From: Parapristionchus giblindavisi
Taxonomy: Eukaryota > Nematoda > Chromadorea > Rhabditida > Diplogasteridae
Direction of reading: 5' to 3'
Assembly (NCBI GenBank): GCA_943737045.1
Contig: CALSFV010000119.1
Coordinates: 1 to 64,000 of the forward strand
DNA: 64,000 nt
Under the pieces are notes generated by a model. The model had not been told where the DNA came from, ran no database searches, and saw only the letters and a list, made by a program, of their open reading frames with translations. Below, piece by piece: positions 47,453 through 60,049 of this stretch (position 1 is the stretch's first letter; each line of letters starts with the position of its first letter). The translations under genes and the position numbers were made by a program.

Positions 47453-49783
47453 ACCCATGTTCCAACTCTAATCTCGATAATCAGAGAAATCCCAGAACGG
47501 AGTTTCAAATTTATATTGGATATTCCTTTGATAATGTGCCATCAACAACTCTATTCCAAGTCATAATATAGTTCACGGGTAGTCATTATTAATGTAAAAA
47601 TAGAGATATAGTCCCCAAATTATAATACCTTTTAAATACTCAATATTTTCAGACATTCCTTATTGTTAGTACTTGTTCATTTCTGTACAAAGCGTTGCTA
47701 ATAATAAATGTTAGCATATAAATTTTCGTTTTACTAGAAATATGTGAACGTCCTTGAGTTACGTTGAATGATTTTCCTGTGTACTTTCGTTTCACTTTTT
47801 TATCAAAAAAAACAAAACAAAAAAATGTTTCACTATGATTGAAATGGGTGAATCAAAGCTGAATTATCAAAGAATCAATCGATATTAAGCTACTTTGATT
47901 GATCAAATTATTTGGTAGAGTCTGTTAACTCATCTTTCGCCTCACAAAACAACAAACCTGGTATTGTTTTGATAAGATGTTAGCATTACATTTTGAAAGT
48001 AGGCCCTCCTACCAGACATAATATTTTTGCCGTTTTTTTTTTGCAAGATCGATCGACCAACAAATATTTTCCAGCCTTTTTAATCTGATTGTCCAAATTG
48101 GTTGTTGCTTCTCATTCCTATGACAAAAAAAAGAACTCGATGAAGAATACACAATACTACCATGATCGATATTTTGTGAGTTGAGAGATGAGTTCATGAA
48201 GCCATCAGCGTCATTTGTGCAGAAAACCACGTAGATGCTAATATCTACCCATACAAGTATCTGACAATGTATTTCATACCATTTTTGGTAAAAGAGTGCA
48301 ACCAGAATTAATATCCTTTTACATCGGCAGTATATTTCCAACACCGACAAAATCTCATGTCAATGCAATTACGGGAATACGGAAAGAAAGAATTCACATG
48401 AATAGGGCATAGGGTCACGTCACCAATAGTTTTCAATAAAGACTAGATGGAGAGTATGGAGGAGATGATCATCTAGGATAGAGTATGAATAAGGCAAAGG
48501 ATGAGTCTGAAGTCTTGAGAATGTGAAATGTGAGTGAATCCATCATAATTGAGGAGAATTTTTCGAAAAAAGAGATAAAATTTTCCAGAAAACATGTTTA
48601 CGATCGTTATTGACAGTTGAAAATTTGTGAAATGGGTGCGACAAATATTTTTTTCTATTGGGGTAGTTCGATATACAGAAGGATTTGGGAAGATTAGACT
48701 TTTTTTAAGATGCAAAGACTATTTCGAAGCATTTTATAAAAAAAGGTTTGACGGACAGACAGACACAAACTTGCCTTATCATTTTATAAAGTAATTTGAT
48801 TTTCCCGACAAAGAGTTTCTATAATATAATGATGACAATGATGAGTCAAGAAAAAGTGATTAGATCGATAACCACCATTATCTTGTCAGTATTTAGAGGT
48901 AACTATCAATATCCATTCACTAGTGCGAACGACTGCATATTCCAGTAGAACAAATCTGTCCTAGCGCACTTGATCTGACCCAAACCGGGTTACTGGTTAC
49001 GGTGATTGATTCTGATATGCTTCAAAGGGAACTGTTAATCATTGTGCACTACATTTGAGAGTGTATGATGAGACTTAACATTAGTCCTTTCGAGTAAAAA
49101 ATATTGCCGAAGCATTAAGATCGGAATAAAGAACTCGTTGTATAGCCTAATCCAATGAGGTATATAGATATGGATGATGAGAGAGTGAGAGACACTAGAG
49201 ATGTAGAGTCTTTCTCATTGTTTTCATCCTCTATATGAAAATATCCAGTTTACACGTTTTTGGTCCGCGTCAAGACTGATTTTGCAAATTTTATTTCGTT
49301 TGTCAATAAAAAAAAGTGATTTTAAGTTTATGACTATTTTTTTTAATATTTAAACTATGATATAATAGCAATCTGTTCAAGAATAGGTTAGATGAAAAAA
49401 ATCTAGGAAATCATTGTATCGAATGGTCAGGTCTCCATGCCGTTGTCCATTCCTCCCACCCTATCACTCTCTCTGTGTTTTTTTCGTCGCTGAAAGTCGC
49501 TTAATTAGAGAAGATGAGAAGAGATGGAGAAACGAGGAGAAGAAGCAGTGGAAAAAGATGAAGGAAGGGAGTGAGAGAGGAAGAGAGAGAGGAAGAGAGA
49601 TGAAACATTAGAGATAGCATATAGAGAAAGAATGAGGAATAGATACCTCTACCATCCCATCCTCTTTCTATCTCAATCTAATAATTAATTCACTTCTGTT
49701 TTTCTTTTTCAATGGAAATATTAAACTTCCTTTTTCCAGAATTACCAATAGTATTATAGTGACCACGGATTCCATTTGTGTGA
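47453..49783. other. Intergenic region, no gene recognised
   Basis: AT-rich DNA between the VGLL4-like gene and the BED gene. AATAAA at 47703 probably serves the upstream gene. A GA-rich tract (about 49500-49605) gives a spurious charged open frame. Other frames here (48009-48350, 48473-48715, minus) lack recognisable motifs and splice neighbours. Confidence 0.6.
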
Positions 49784-52700
49784 ATGTATCAAAGTCTCCA
49801 TGATCCACCACTCGGAGGTCAAGGTTTACCATGTCTACCGTATACCACGTATCAACCACTACCGTATCCCGCAACGACTTCGAGTGATACTACTGTAAGT
49901 GTGAATTGATATCGATCGATTGTGTTGCCATTCGAGAAAGGATAGAGTAGAGTAGTAGGAGAGAGAATATCGTTGGTTTAGCAAGTATTCCACTTCTATC
50001 TCTCCTCTTCTTCTCATTCTTCATCTTTATTCTCTCTCTTCTTTACTTGACCCCTCTTTATTTTACTTCATTTTCGAACTGTGTCTCTCCCTATCTCTTT
50101 CCATTCTATGTTGTTATCTCTACTTCTCTCTGCTTTTCCCAACTGGACACTTCTCTGTTTTTTCATCGTCTGCGTATTACCAGACACTAATGAGGAGATC
50201 AAGGAGAACACAGAAAAAGTGATTGATACACTCGGAAATACAATCAACAATGGGAAATTTCCTTCGATGATAATAGTTGATTTATCATATCTTTTAGATA
50301 TCTGTGCCCAATGTATGTCACAAGCCTTATGTTAATTGATTATGAAAACTGTTCTATATTGATCTGTATGCAAAAAGGTGATAATGATGAGGCAGCTTAT
50401 CGTATTGCCTTTTATGCAGAATACCTAAAAATGAAAGCATCGTAATTGAGCGAGACCTTCAAATGAACCCTGGGTGAATCCTCTGAAAGTCAGTTGAGGT
50501 GTCCTATTGGAGCATTGAATAGATTAATAAAGTGAACCTCTTCACTCTTTGAATCGATTAATATTTCAGCTCCCCTTACCCATACTGGCAACTATTAAGA
50601 GGGCACCATCGAAAGTATTCGTTAAAATCACGACATTGAAAACATTAAATTTATATATATTCGAAGATTCGAGAAATTTGGTAATTACGATATGACGTGC
50701 AAAGAAGCACTTCCTACTTCTTTGCGGTACAGCATAAAATAATTGAAAAATGATTCAATCATCCGAATATTATGAGCATCATCGGATTTATCAATAATCA
50801 ATCACTATCTCTTAATTCAGATTAGTTCATCGGATATCGATCGATTGCCTCCAAAACGAGTTCGTCGCCGTCTACATTGGCCTAATGGACATAAAGCGAA
50901 GAGAGGACGTCCTACGAGGAATCCGTGTTGGACTTACTTCCATAGGATTGATAATAGACAAGTACAGTGTCATTCATGTGGAAAGGTATGACAATGTCAT
51001 GACATATAATAAATAAATATATTAAGTATATTAATTAACATTTACACATATAAAGTACTGCAGAATCTCGCAGTGAAAATGGGCGCCCATTTGGCCCATC
51101 GATTTTTACGCTGTGAATAATGAATATCAGCCGTTAAAGATGGAGGCCCTCGAATGTCTATGCAAATTCGTAATACAGTGTTCAGAACTTGGAAAATGCG
51201 CGAAAATGCGGAAAATGCTGTTCAGAAGTTCAGCCGGAAAATGCTCCGAAAATACTCATTTTCGACAATTTTAAGCAAATTTTAATGGGTGTTTAGTTTA
51301 ATCACAACGTTTATGGGTCGCAAGTAGTGTTGTAGACACATTTTATTAACGATTAGTGGTGAGTTCAAATATCGACTCTATAGGATGATTTTTCGCTGCA
51401 TTTTCGTTGTTTTTCGGCATAAAGTGCTCAAAAAGGATCATATCGTATTTATTTCAGTAGCATACGTCATAAATCACCTAATTTAGTTGTTTTCCATGAA
51501 AGAATGTGTTTCAACGCTTTTAAAGTGCACAAAACCATCTTTTTCGAGCAAAAATCGAGCATTTTCGGGCATTTTCCACCTGAACTTCTGAACAGCATTT
51601 TCCCCATTTTCTTGCATTTTCCAAGTTCTTAACACCGCATAACACATCGGTTATGCAAGGGATAAATCATATAGAAAAAATTAGCACTGGCATTCATCAA
51701 TCCCATGGCGCAGTGGTAAAAGTGCGACCTAGTTAGCGTAACGTGACAGGTACGAAACCTATTGCCGAACTTTCCTATTTTCAAAATTTCGCGCCTTTGC
51801 CTGTACATCAAACATGATTCATTCATGATTCCAGCCATCAATAAGCTGAATTAGCATAAAATAATTTATGTAGAGAACGCAGAATAACTCAGTTTGGATT
51901 TGGATAGTTTGGATTGTTAAATTTTACGTAGCCTGAGAAGAAAATATTGAAAATTTTAAGTTCTATTAATCAGCATTGCTTTTTTCGCAGCACAATTGAC
52001 TTCACAGGCTTTTAAAAATTTCAACCTTTCGGTGATAAATTAGCTCAAATCTGGAGTAATAGCAAAAATTTGAACAGCTGATATTCATAACTCGCTGCGT
52101 AAAAAAAGAGGGGTCAAATGGTCGCCCCGGGGCGCCTTTTGTCACTGGCACATTCCAATGCACTGTATACAAATATATTATACACATATAATAAATATAT
52201 TAATCCCTTTGATCTCTTTTGACAATTCCACCCTTGACATATCGCATATATGCATATATTCTGGTTGAAAATACTTTTTAGTTCTTTGAAAGACAGCGAA
52301 AGTTTTCCATTTGAGAGTTAACTGTTGAGTGTTCGTTCTGGGTTTCAAAGTCACTAGAAATGTTTGGAAGTTGGGCAATGTCATTTCGACGATTAACAAT
52401 GAGTTATTACTGTAGATTTTTTTGTAGATTATCTATATACCACAGATTCACCAATTATGACGATTCATCAGAACAATTGTCTTTCTTATTCATTCTTAAC
52501 AAGAAAGGTTCAATATATCCAGCCTCGCCCTCATTACCTATGCCATCTTGACCTTTTCGTTTTTTTCTCCAAAAGAAGTGTCCCAATTCAATCTATACCA
52601 TTTACCAATCATTCTTTTCTTTCTATGATTAAGCTATAACATCATTCTTGGGTATTGCCTTTGTTCGACTATTCTATCTTGCTCTTACCATTCTAACTCT

Positions 52701-55700
52701 TACCATTACTCCTACTCCTCTCAAAAGGTGCCTCCTACCCTTCATTCTCTGTGCCAACTCTCATCCATCTATCGTCATTCATGCTAACCTTCGGCCTCTT
52801 CTTCTTCCTCTTCCTCTTCCTCTTCCTCTTCCTCTTCCTCTTCCTCTTCCTCTTCCTCTTCCTCTTCCACTATCCTCTCATCGAAGTCCATGTCATTTTT
52901 CATCTTTAGATATATTTTAAATCATTTTCTCCCTTTAAATATCAATCTTTATGTTTTGAAAACTGTTTTATTTTTTACTTTTATTATTCCTCGATTGTAT
53001 ATGTACGTTTTTGACAGTGTTCTTGTTGGCACATTTATCTCTTAACCGAAGGTCTAGTCCTGTCTTCACCTTTGAGGAAAAGTATCATTTCATCATCGTT
53101 CGCGCTGAATTATACTAATGAATAGCGAAATCGATTACTGTATTCTAGACTTATCAATTAGCATTCAACACTTTTATTTGAGAAACATACCTATAGATAT
53201 GAATCTTTCACTCCTCTTTATCTCCTTCTCTTACTCTTCCTTCTAAGACCACCATAACATACTACACTTACACTTCTAAAACGTGTTCCTCATCTTGTTC
53301 GTGCTCTTCTTTATGAACCATTTCTCGTGCTTATTCATCTATATTACTATTTCCTCTTTCCTGTCTCTTTCCTTTCGAAAGTTAAACCTGAAGATATTTT
53401 TATATTCTCCGAACTCTCGTCACAGACAAAACGACTGACTATGAGAGACCGGCAAGAGGGAAAAGTAAAATTAAAATATTTAGCAAAATTATCGCATTTT
53501 CTTTGCACTACATTTTTTGGCTGCTAACAATAAGCTATGCAATTGCAGCGAAAAAGATCCGGAGAAATTAACACGCAAATTAAATATTATGAATATGAAA
53601 ATTTTTAAAAAGTGGTTAAAAAATTCTGGAATATGTTGGCCTTCTGATATCATTTAATTAAGAGTTTTCACAGATTCTGACGCTCGAAACGCCTTTTTCT
53701 TGTTCTCAGACCCTTTTCTTCTTTTGATCCATCTTCCATGATATGACACATCAGAAATTAAATGCTGTCACAAACATAAGCCTCTAATATTTTACTATAT
53801 GTAACTGATCATGTTATAATGTATTACACAATGAGATTCAACATTTCCAGAGAAATTGCATTTTTTTCTAATATATGTTCAAAAAAGGATTCTCTCGGTT
53901 TTAGATAACGAAAAAAATATTTCGCGAATGAGGACTCTTGATGGCGAATCATGAACATATGCTTCATTGTCACTTTGAAGCTATGATACTTCGTAATCAA
54001 TTCTATCTTTTCTCCCAATTTCCACTCAAACGAAGACTCATGTCAAACAAATATTGTGTGATTACCGTAATCATGCTCATCAGGTAGTGCGGTCAGCGTG
54101 TGCGACAAATATGACGAAACATCTGGAACGGCATCATGCAAAGCTAATGCTCGTCTCACATGAACTTCAGAATACAGAAGAGACAAGTACGGTAGTTACA
54201 CCATAATGTGGTTGAAAGGAGCATTATTGCATTTGACTTTGTCTTCGAATTTTGTCCTCACTATGAAACATTTTTTCGATTTTAAGAATTTTAAAAACCG
54301 CAGTGCCATTGAGAATTATTTTTTAAATAATTATTTTAAAATTTCGAACTTCGTCAGAGACATACTGTGTATCAATAATAACGTATATGAGGCCGTTTGC
54401 GTAAGACTCGACTAAGTGCCGGCACAGTAACAAATTCAAATTTTGGGGATCGGGGTTCTCAAGGGTGCTCATGACGATGGTCACGTTCATTTTGCACCTA
54501 GAGCCACCGTTGAGGCCAGACGACGTCGCGTTGAAATCGCGTTTTTAGTCATTTCTCGTGACCCGATGGTGCTAAAAATTGCAAAATATACCCTCAGGGG
54601 CAGAATTTTATAGCGGTCACGCCTGTCTAATTCATTTTTCATGGAAAAATTTTAGAAAATTTCAAAATTGGAAATTCAGTCGATGGAAAAAGTCCGCTTT
54701 GCGAGATACATATATCGGACCGGAATGGCATCAGGATTCCATAGAAAAAATTTGAGCCAATTTGCGCCCGAGTCATTCGAGATAATCAACTTTTAGTGTA
54801 GTCATTTTGCCGTTGAAGAGTAGGAAAGAGGCTAGAGAGTATGGAATTGTGAGAGAGTAGAGAAGGTTGAAGGGAAGGGCATCCCGTCCACTCCCTTTCA
54901 TTCCCATCCTGATCGTCTCACCTGCCTCTTTGCTCTCTCGCCCCAGCACACTCTCTCGTCTCTTGCCTCCGCATCAACGGTAAAATGACTACACTAAAAG
55001 TTGATTATCTCGAATGACTCGGGCGCAAATTGGCTGAAATTTTTTCTATGCAATCCTGATGCCATTCCGGTCCGATCTATGTATCTCGCAAAACGGACTT
55101 TTTCCATCGACTGAATTTCCAATTTTGAAAATTTCTAAAAATTTTCCATGAAAAATGAATTAGACAGGCGTGATCGCCATCAAATTCTGCCCCTGAGGGT
55201 ATATTTTTCAATTTTTAGCACAATCGGATCACGAGAAATGACGAAAAACACGATTTCAACGCTACGTCATCTGGCCTCAACGGAATCTCTAGGTACAAAA
55301 TGAACGTGACCATCGTCATAAACACCCTTGAGAACCTCGATCTCCAAAATTTGATTTTTTTACTGTGCCAAATTTTATTTCTTTTAGTCGATTCTTACGC
55401 AAACGGCCTCATATATATGATAATATCAATACCATAATGTGCACCAACAATTTAATTATCATATTACAGTATCCCCCATTCATTCATCTACTCCTCCATC
55501 AATCGATATTGATATCAAAAGTGACGTCGACAATGATATCAACGTATACCTCCATGAAGAAGTAATCAATCAATAGAATTTAAGAAAACCGTAATCTCCC
55601 ACATTTCGGTATTTTATCGGAATACCGTACCCGACTCAATACTGTAATTGCCTAGAAGCTTATGTCATAATATAATGTAATAAACCACTACCGCGCCTTT

Positions 55701-58623
55701 CAAGATTCCAATCGTTAAACCGCTCGAGAGTATGATAATCGACTACACCCCGGCTGATCCAATCAATATCTTGCCTCAATCGACCGAAATCAACCACGAA
55801 CATGACTGGACCTATGGTCTATATGAGTGAGTTAATAATATGTCGTTTCTTGGATTAAAATATTCCTTTCACTCTTAATCATCACATATTTTTCTGTTCA
55901 TAGTGATCGATGATAACCGTAATTAACTATTAAGGGACGGGTATAAACTCATAAACAGATGAGTTCTTAACAACATCGTTTATGTAGAGTTTCACTAAAT
56001 TTATTTCCTGGATACTCACATCGATTATGTACATTTTGAAAACAGATTCGTAATCAACATCGAAGATTTATTCTAGTTATGTTATAGCCATCACATACGA
56101 CCAGGACGATTTGATATCCGTCCCTTGTTAGATCGTAAATCTATGCAATGAAGCTTCCTCATTTCCTTTTTAACAGTTCCCATGCATAGTGATATCCTCT
56201 CTCTTTCTCTTTTTACGAGAAGAAATCAGGAATAGGGAAGGGAATAGAGGAATGGCAGAGAGGTAATGATGTACAATAGAGAAATAGATTGATAATATGA
56301 GAGAGTACGGGAGAGATAGAAATTAAGAATAAAGAAGAAGGGGGTTGAAAGGGAAAGGAAGTAGAAAGAGTGAGAGGAGGAGAGTGAGAGGAGGAGTGAG
56401 AGAAAGAAGAAGGAGAGTGAGGAAGGAGGAAGATATTCCACAATGGCACAAGGTAGATCATTATCGATGCACGCATTATGCCACCTTTCTTTTAAATATC
56501 ATAAGATCATAGTTTATTTATTAAATATATAATTCTAATTATTAAATTACCGTACCCCTTTCTCATTTTTTTCCGTACTGAAGTTTATATTTCACAGTAT
56601 GCATTGTGTACCGCATGAACTGTTTATATTCAAATAGGTACAGTAGGCTTACAGTATACAGTAATCACTAAGTACTCCTACCGTATCATGTCTTTCTTAG
56701 ATCCATGGACTCCTCATCTCCACTCAAGTCTACTCCTCCCGATGATAGTAGCATCAGTTCATTATCATGGACTGCATCGTCGAGGATGAGTGGAGGAGAA
56801 CAGTCATCATCAGTCTCAAGTAGTTGGGATAATGGTCGTCCACCTGCAAAGAGGAATCGAAGGACCAAACATCCTGTATGTCTTAATTTAACATTTATTT
56901 GAGAGCTGGAAGTTCTTTGATTTCGTGTGAAAACTGTACTTCCTTGTCTTAATTTATAATGCTCGAATATTGAAATAAAACAAAAATATTGCGTGAAATT
57001 AAGAGACTGTTGCAAAGTTTAAGCTTTTTTTAAAAATTTTTGTTGAAATTTTGAGTGTTTCAAAAAATTGTAAGGTGTGTTATAATATTGTGGAAGCGGC
57101 ATCCATGTATGGAGTAAAATATTATATATTTAGTATATTATATAATTAAATAACCATATATTACATGCGTAAGTACTTAATAAGAAGATCGCAATCTCCG
57201 TTACCTATCGAGATTACAGTGGGTCTGACACGATATCGATTTCATTCTGCGCATTCTAATAATTCTTGAGTAATAATGCAGAACTCTTCGTGTTAATTCT
57301 GCTTTATATGAAATCATGATGTCATATTTTGAGTATCCCTTTAAGGTCCATTTTAATCTTTCTTCCTCATTCAATCACTACATATTTCATTTGTAATCTC
57401 ACACTTATGATACAATGGTTCTCACACCGCTCTTTCTTCATCTTTCATGACCTTGCTCTATCATCTTTGAAAAGCATTACAATATCGTGCACATTCTTCC
57501 ACTGATACTATACAGAGAATTCATTGATTGAGTGCGATGGTTAGTGAATATTTTTTTAATATTTGAAAACATGTATAAAACTCTAAAAATGATTTCAAAT
57601 ATTTCATTCGTGTCTATTGGCGCTTTCTCGGATCGATAGAACAATTGTTTGAGTTTTTTTCAAATTTATAATTCATTAAATATTTTGACTTAAAGGTTTG
57701 GGAACTCTTCCGTCGTACCAACTCGGGTCAGGCTCAATGCCAACTATGCAATGCATTTGTTCGATCTCCTTGCTCATCTAACTTCATGGGTCATCTTAAT
57801 CGACATCATGGTGATCATTATCAAGTCAGTATTCTTCTATTGAAATGAGAATCAATTGTTATCTCATATCAATCTTATCAAACAAATCTCATAATCATCA
57901 TTCATTTTTGTGCGATATTCATGAAGAAAAGTTTTGAAAATTTGCTTTTTTGAGCCTTATACAGGCGCTCTATCTGGTGTTGAAAATCTCTAGAATTCTC
58001 GTAAAAAAAGACTCGGAAAAAAATTTCCAACAATAAATTATAAAATTAAGGATGTGTACAACCGTTGGTTGAACGGACGACGCTCATCCACCGCATCTTC
58101 CGATGTTCAATCTTCTGCACCTCCACCAACCGACTTCTCGCCTCCACAAAATGTTCGGCTCAACCAACCAACAATTGATAACGGTACCGGCCTCCTGATA
58201 CCCTCCCAACCTTTCCCTGACTTTCCCCTCGATTATTTCCATCATTACGGCACAGTCCCTGTCAGTCGACAATTCGACCTTCCTCATGCAACATGCATGG
58301 ACAACCAAGTACCTCCCTCTTCATCTATCACTTCATTACCCATTCATCTCTATGACCCATCGCAATCTACCGTATCTTCATCCCTCGATACCTTTCAATA
58401 TGTTCCACCTCCTCCCCATCTACTAAATAGTGATGGTAGTGCGATTAGTCTGGATACCCCAGTAGGAGTAGCCCTAGCTCAGTCTTATACCGTGTTCAAC
58501 ATGAATGGGGAAGATAGGCTACAGTATCCGCACCATCATTCATTGCACCAACAAGATCACAATTTGCTAGGCGAGAGTAGTAGTAATAATATTGCGCATC
58601 ATAGTCACCATGGTCCTTTATAA
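49784..58623 (+). CDS. Protein with two BED zinc fingers
   Basis: Predicted 489-aa DNA-binding protein. Exons: 49784-49894, 50821-50985, 54084-54186, 55470-55561, 55705-55826, 56701-56875, 57696-57824, 58051-58623; all phases agree. Residues 48-68 are basic and contain an AT-hook-like RGRP (65-68). BED finger 1 spans about 73-110 with W74, C87, C90, H105 and H109/H110, and is split between two exons 3.1 kb apart. An acidic, Ser-rich linker follows. BED finger 2 spans about 257-294 with W258, C271, C274, H289 and H293/H294. The C-terminal 190 aa are Pro/Ser/His-rich and low-complexity. BED fingers occur in chromatin-boundary and transcription factors as well as in domesticated hAT transposases; I see no transposase domain here. 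The start ATG follows an in-frame TGA, so it begins a true first exon or an alternative promoter exon. AATAAA at 58736. Confidence 0.85.
50108..50445 (+). CDS. Small predicted secreted protein nested in an intron
   Basis: Exons 50108-50312 and 50378-50445 join in phase 1 across a 65-bp intron to give 90 aa. The first about 25 residues form a strong signal-peptide-like stretch (MLLSLLLSAFPNWTLLCFFI). The mature part is acidic to amphipathic (NEEIKENTEKVIDTLGN, then AAYRIAFYAEYLKMKAS) with two cysteines. An AATAAA lies 81 bp after the stop. It sits in intron 1 of the BED gene on the same strand. I do not recognise the family. An upstream in-frame GTG codon (50081) is not needed as a start. Confidence 0.5.
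51174..51639. mobile_element. TAA-flanked MITE, second copy
   Basis: Same family as 29060-29481: ends TACAGTGTTCAGAAC and the complement of TGCGGTGTTAAGAAC, TAA on both sides (51171-51173, 51640-51642). It interrupts the tRNA-derived repeat: the flanks join to match the uninterrupted copy near 41160. Confidence 0.85.
51713..51785 (+). ncRNA. tRNA-like segment in the composite element
   Basis: TGGCGCAGTGG (51718-51728) fits an A box and AGGTACGAAACC near 51762 is a degenerate B box (A for T at a key place). It is followed by CCTATTTTCAAAATTTCGCG as in copy 1. Probably a tRNA-derived head, not a functional tRNA. Confidence 0.5.
52797..52870 (+). repeat. (CTTCCT)n microsatellite
   Basis: About twelve copies of a hexamer (CTTCCT) in intron 2 of the BED gene. 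It gives a spurious Leu-Pro repeat in one frame. Confidence 0.95.
54386..55413. mobile_element. Foldback TIR element in the BED gene, about 1 kb
   Basis: The left arm starts TATGAGGCCGTTTGCGTAAG and the right arm ends with its complement; arms of about 400 bp run to roughly 54790 and from roughly 55000. TA flanks both ends, which would fit a Tc1/mariner-type target. The middle has a GA/CT-rich stretch. No coding content. It occupies most of the intron 54187-55469. Confidence 0.8.
55933..56127. mobile_element. Short decayed relative of the 32381 MITE
   Basis: Ends AAGGGACGGGTATAAA and GATATCCGTCCCTTG, with internal ATTCGTAATCAACATCGAA as in 32700-32720. It lies in an intron of the BED gene. 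The TTA flank is visible on the left and plausible on the right. Confidence 0.6.
56215..56440. repeat. Purine-rich low-complexity tract
   Basis: About 225 bp dominated by GA-rich words (GAGAGTGAGAGGAGGAG). Long open frames across it on the minus strand are composition artefacts. A second such tract is at about 59320-59570. Confidence 0.75.
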
Positions 58624-60049
58624 TTTTGATATACGAACTTTGGCTCAATATCATCGTATTCCACGGGTTCTTTGCGTTCATTTAAGAAATAGTTTATTGT
58701 AGTTACACGCTAGTTTTTTTATTTGTTTATTCTTTAATAAATAGACTATTTTACATTGCTCGACGCTTTCTTTGTCTATACCGTAATCCCAGGGTCGAAT
58801 TTAATTTTCTTTTTATGATTTTTTCTCCATTCAATTCATATCTTCCTATCTCAGTGCTCATATCCAAACCTTTCTAATCATATCACACTTCATCACATCT
58901 ACAACAAACATGGTACAAATACTGTCGACAACATTGTATTTCATTTGTTCCTTCTTCTCATAATCATCACAATATTCATAATGTATTCCCATATTCCATT
59001 CATTATATTACGGTATTTGTCAGAGTGTGATGTCCTCTTCGGGACAACTCGATTACATTTCCTTTTATCATCATATCATTAAATATCACATATAGGTATT
59101 ACAGTAATTGCTCGTGTCTTTCTAATTCAATCATTTTCTAGTAAATTCTTTTTAATAATATCATCTTAAGTTACGCATATACACATACGATCAGATACGC
59201 TACATCATACTTCACAATATTGATTGAGGAGCGAGTTAATCATGATCAATCAATCAATAATATCCGGTATGATATCTGCTTTCATCGCCAAAGGCAGAGT
59301 TAATTAATTGACATATAAATAGGGGAGGAAGGAAGGAAGGAACAAGGATTTGGTATAGTATATGGTCAATTGGATAGATGATGAGAGGGACATAATGAGC
59401 AATTTGAAAAGAAAAGGGGAATAAAGATAGAGGAGAGTGAGAGTGCATAGAGAAATGAGAGTGAGAGCTGTAGTAGAAAGGAGGAACAAGCTTGAATGAA
59501 ATTGGAAAACGAAATAGATATAAGTAGAATGGGAAATAAAGGATCAAATTGAATAGGAATAAGATCAAGGAGGGAATGGTATAATATTATACTATATGTT
59601 ATACAGATCAAGTAGAATGAATGGATCATGGACGGATTGAGAGATTACTGTATAAAAGGTCTACGGTAATTGGCTGTATGGCCAGAAAATCTTTAAAAAA
59701 ACAATAATAAATGTTTCACAGTGGGAGCGCAATCAATACACGATATCTCAGTTCGAAATCACTTATTGATTATGTGTAAAAAGAAGGCGGGATCGGGATA
59801 GAGAGTATACGGTAGCATTTGAGAAAGAATTGTGCATGATAACATGAATAAATAAAACAGAGTTGGAATACATGGAAGCTAATTATCGATTAAGTAGTAT
59901 AAAGTATCAATGGTCTACATTGAGTGTACAGTAGATACGTGTTATATGAGATTACAGTGTGAGATAAACTAGATGGAAGACAACTTATATTTATGGGATT
60001 ATGGTAGGGTTGCTATAATCTTGGGGTACTGTATAGTGAGGGTACTGTA
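58624..60049. other. Convergent intergenic region
   Basis: Between the BED gene (plus) and the G-alpha gene (minus). It contains AATAAA at 58736 for the BED gene, AT-rich DNA and a purine-rich tract at about 59320-59570 that produces spurious hydrophobic frames on the minus strand. No gene recognised. Confidence 0.65.

Larger units (their letters stand above)
51071..52146. mobile_element. Composite TIR element containing a tRNA-like unit
   Basis: The ends are inverted: CAGTGAAAATGGGCGCCC at the left and the complement of CAGTGACAAAAGGCGCCC at the right, followed inward by TTTTACGC and TGAATATCAGC on both sides. Inside are the tRNA-derived repeat (copy 2, about 51640-51895, plus strand) and the TAA-flanked MITE (51174-51639). 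No transposase and no clear target duplication. It lies in intron 2 of the BED gene. Confidence 0.65.
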
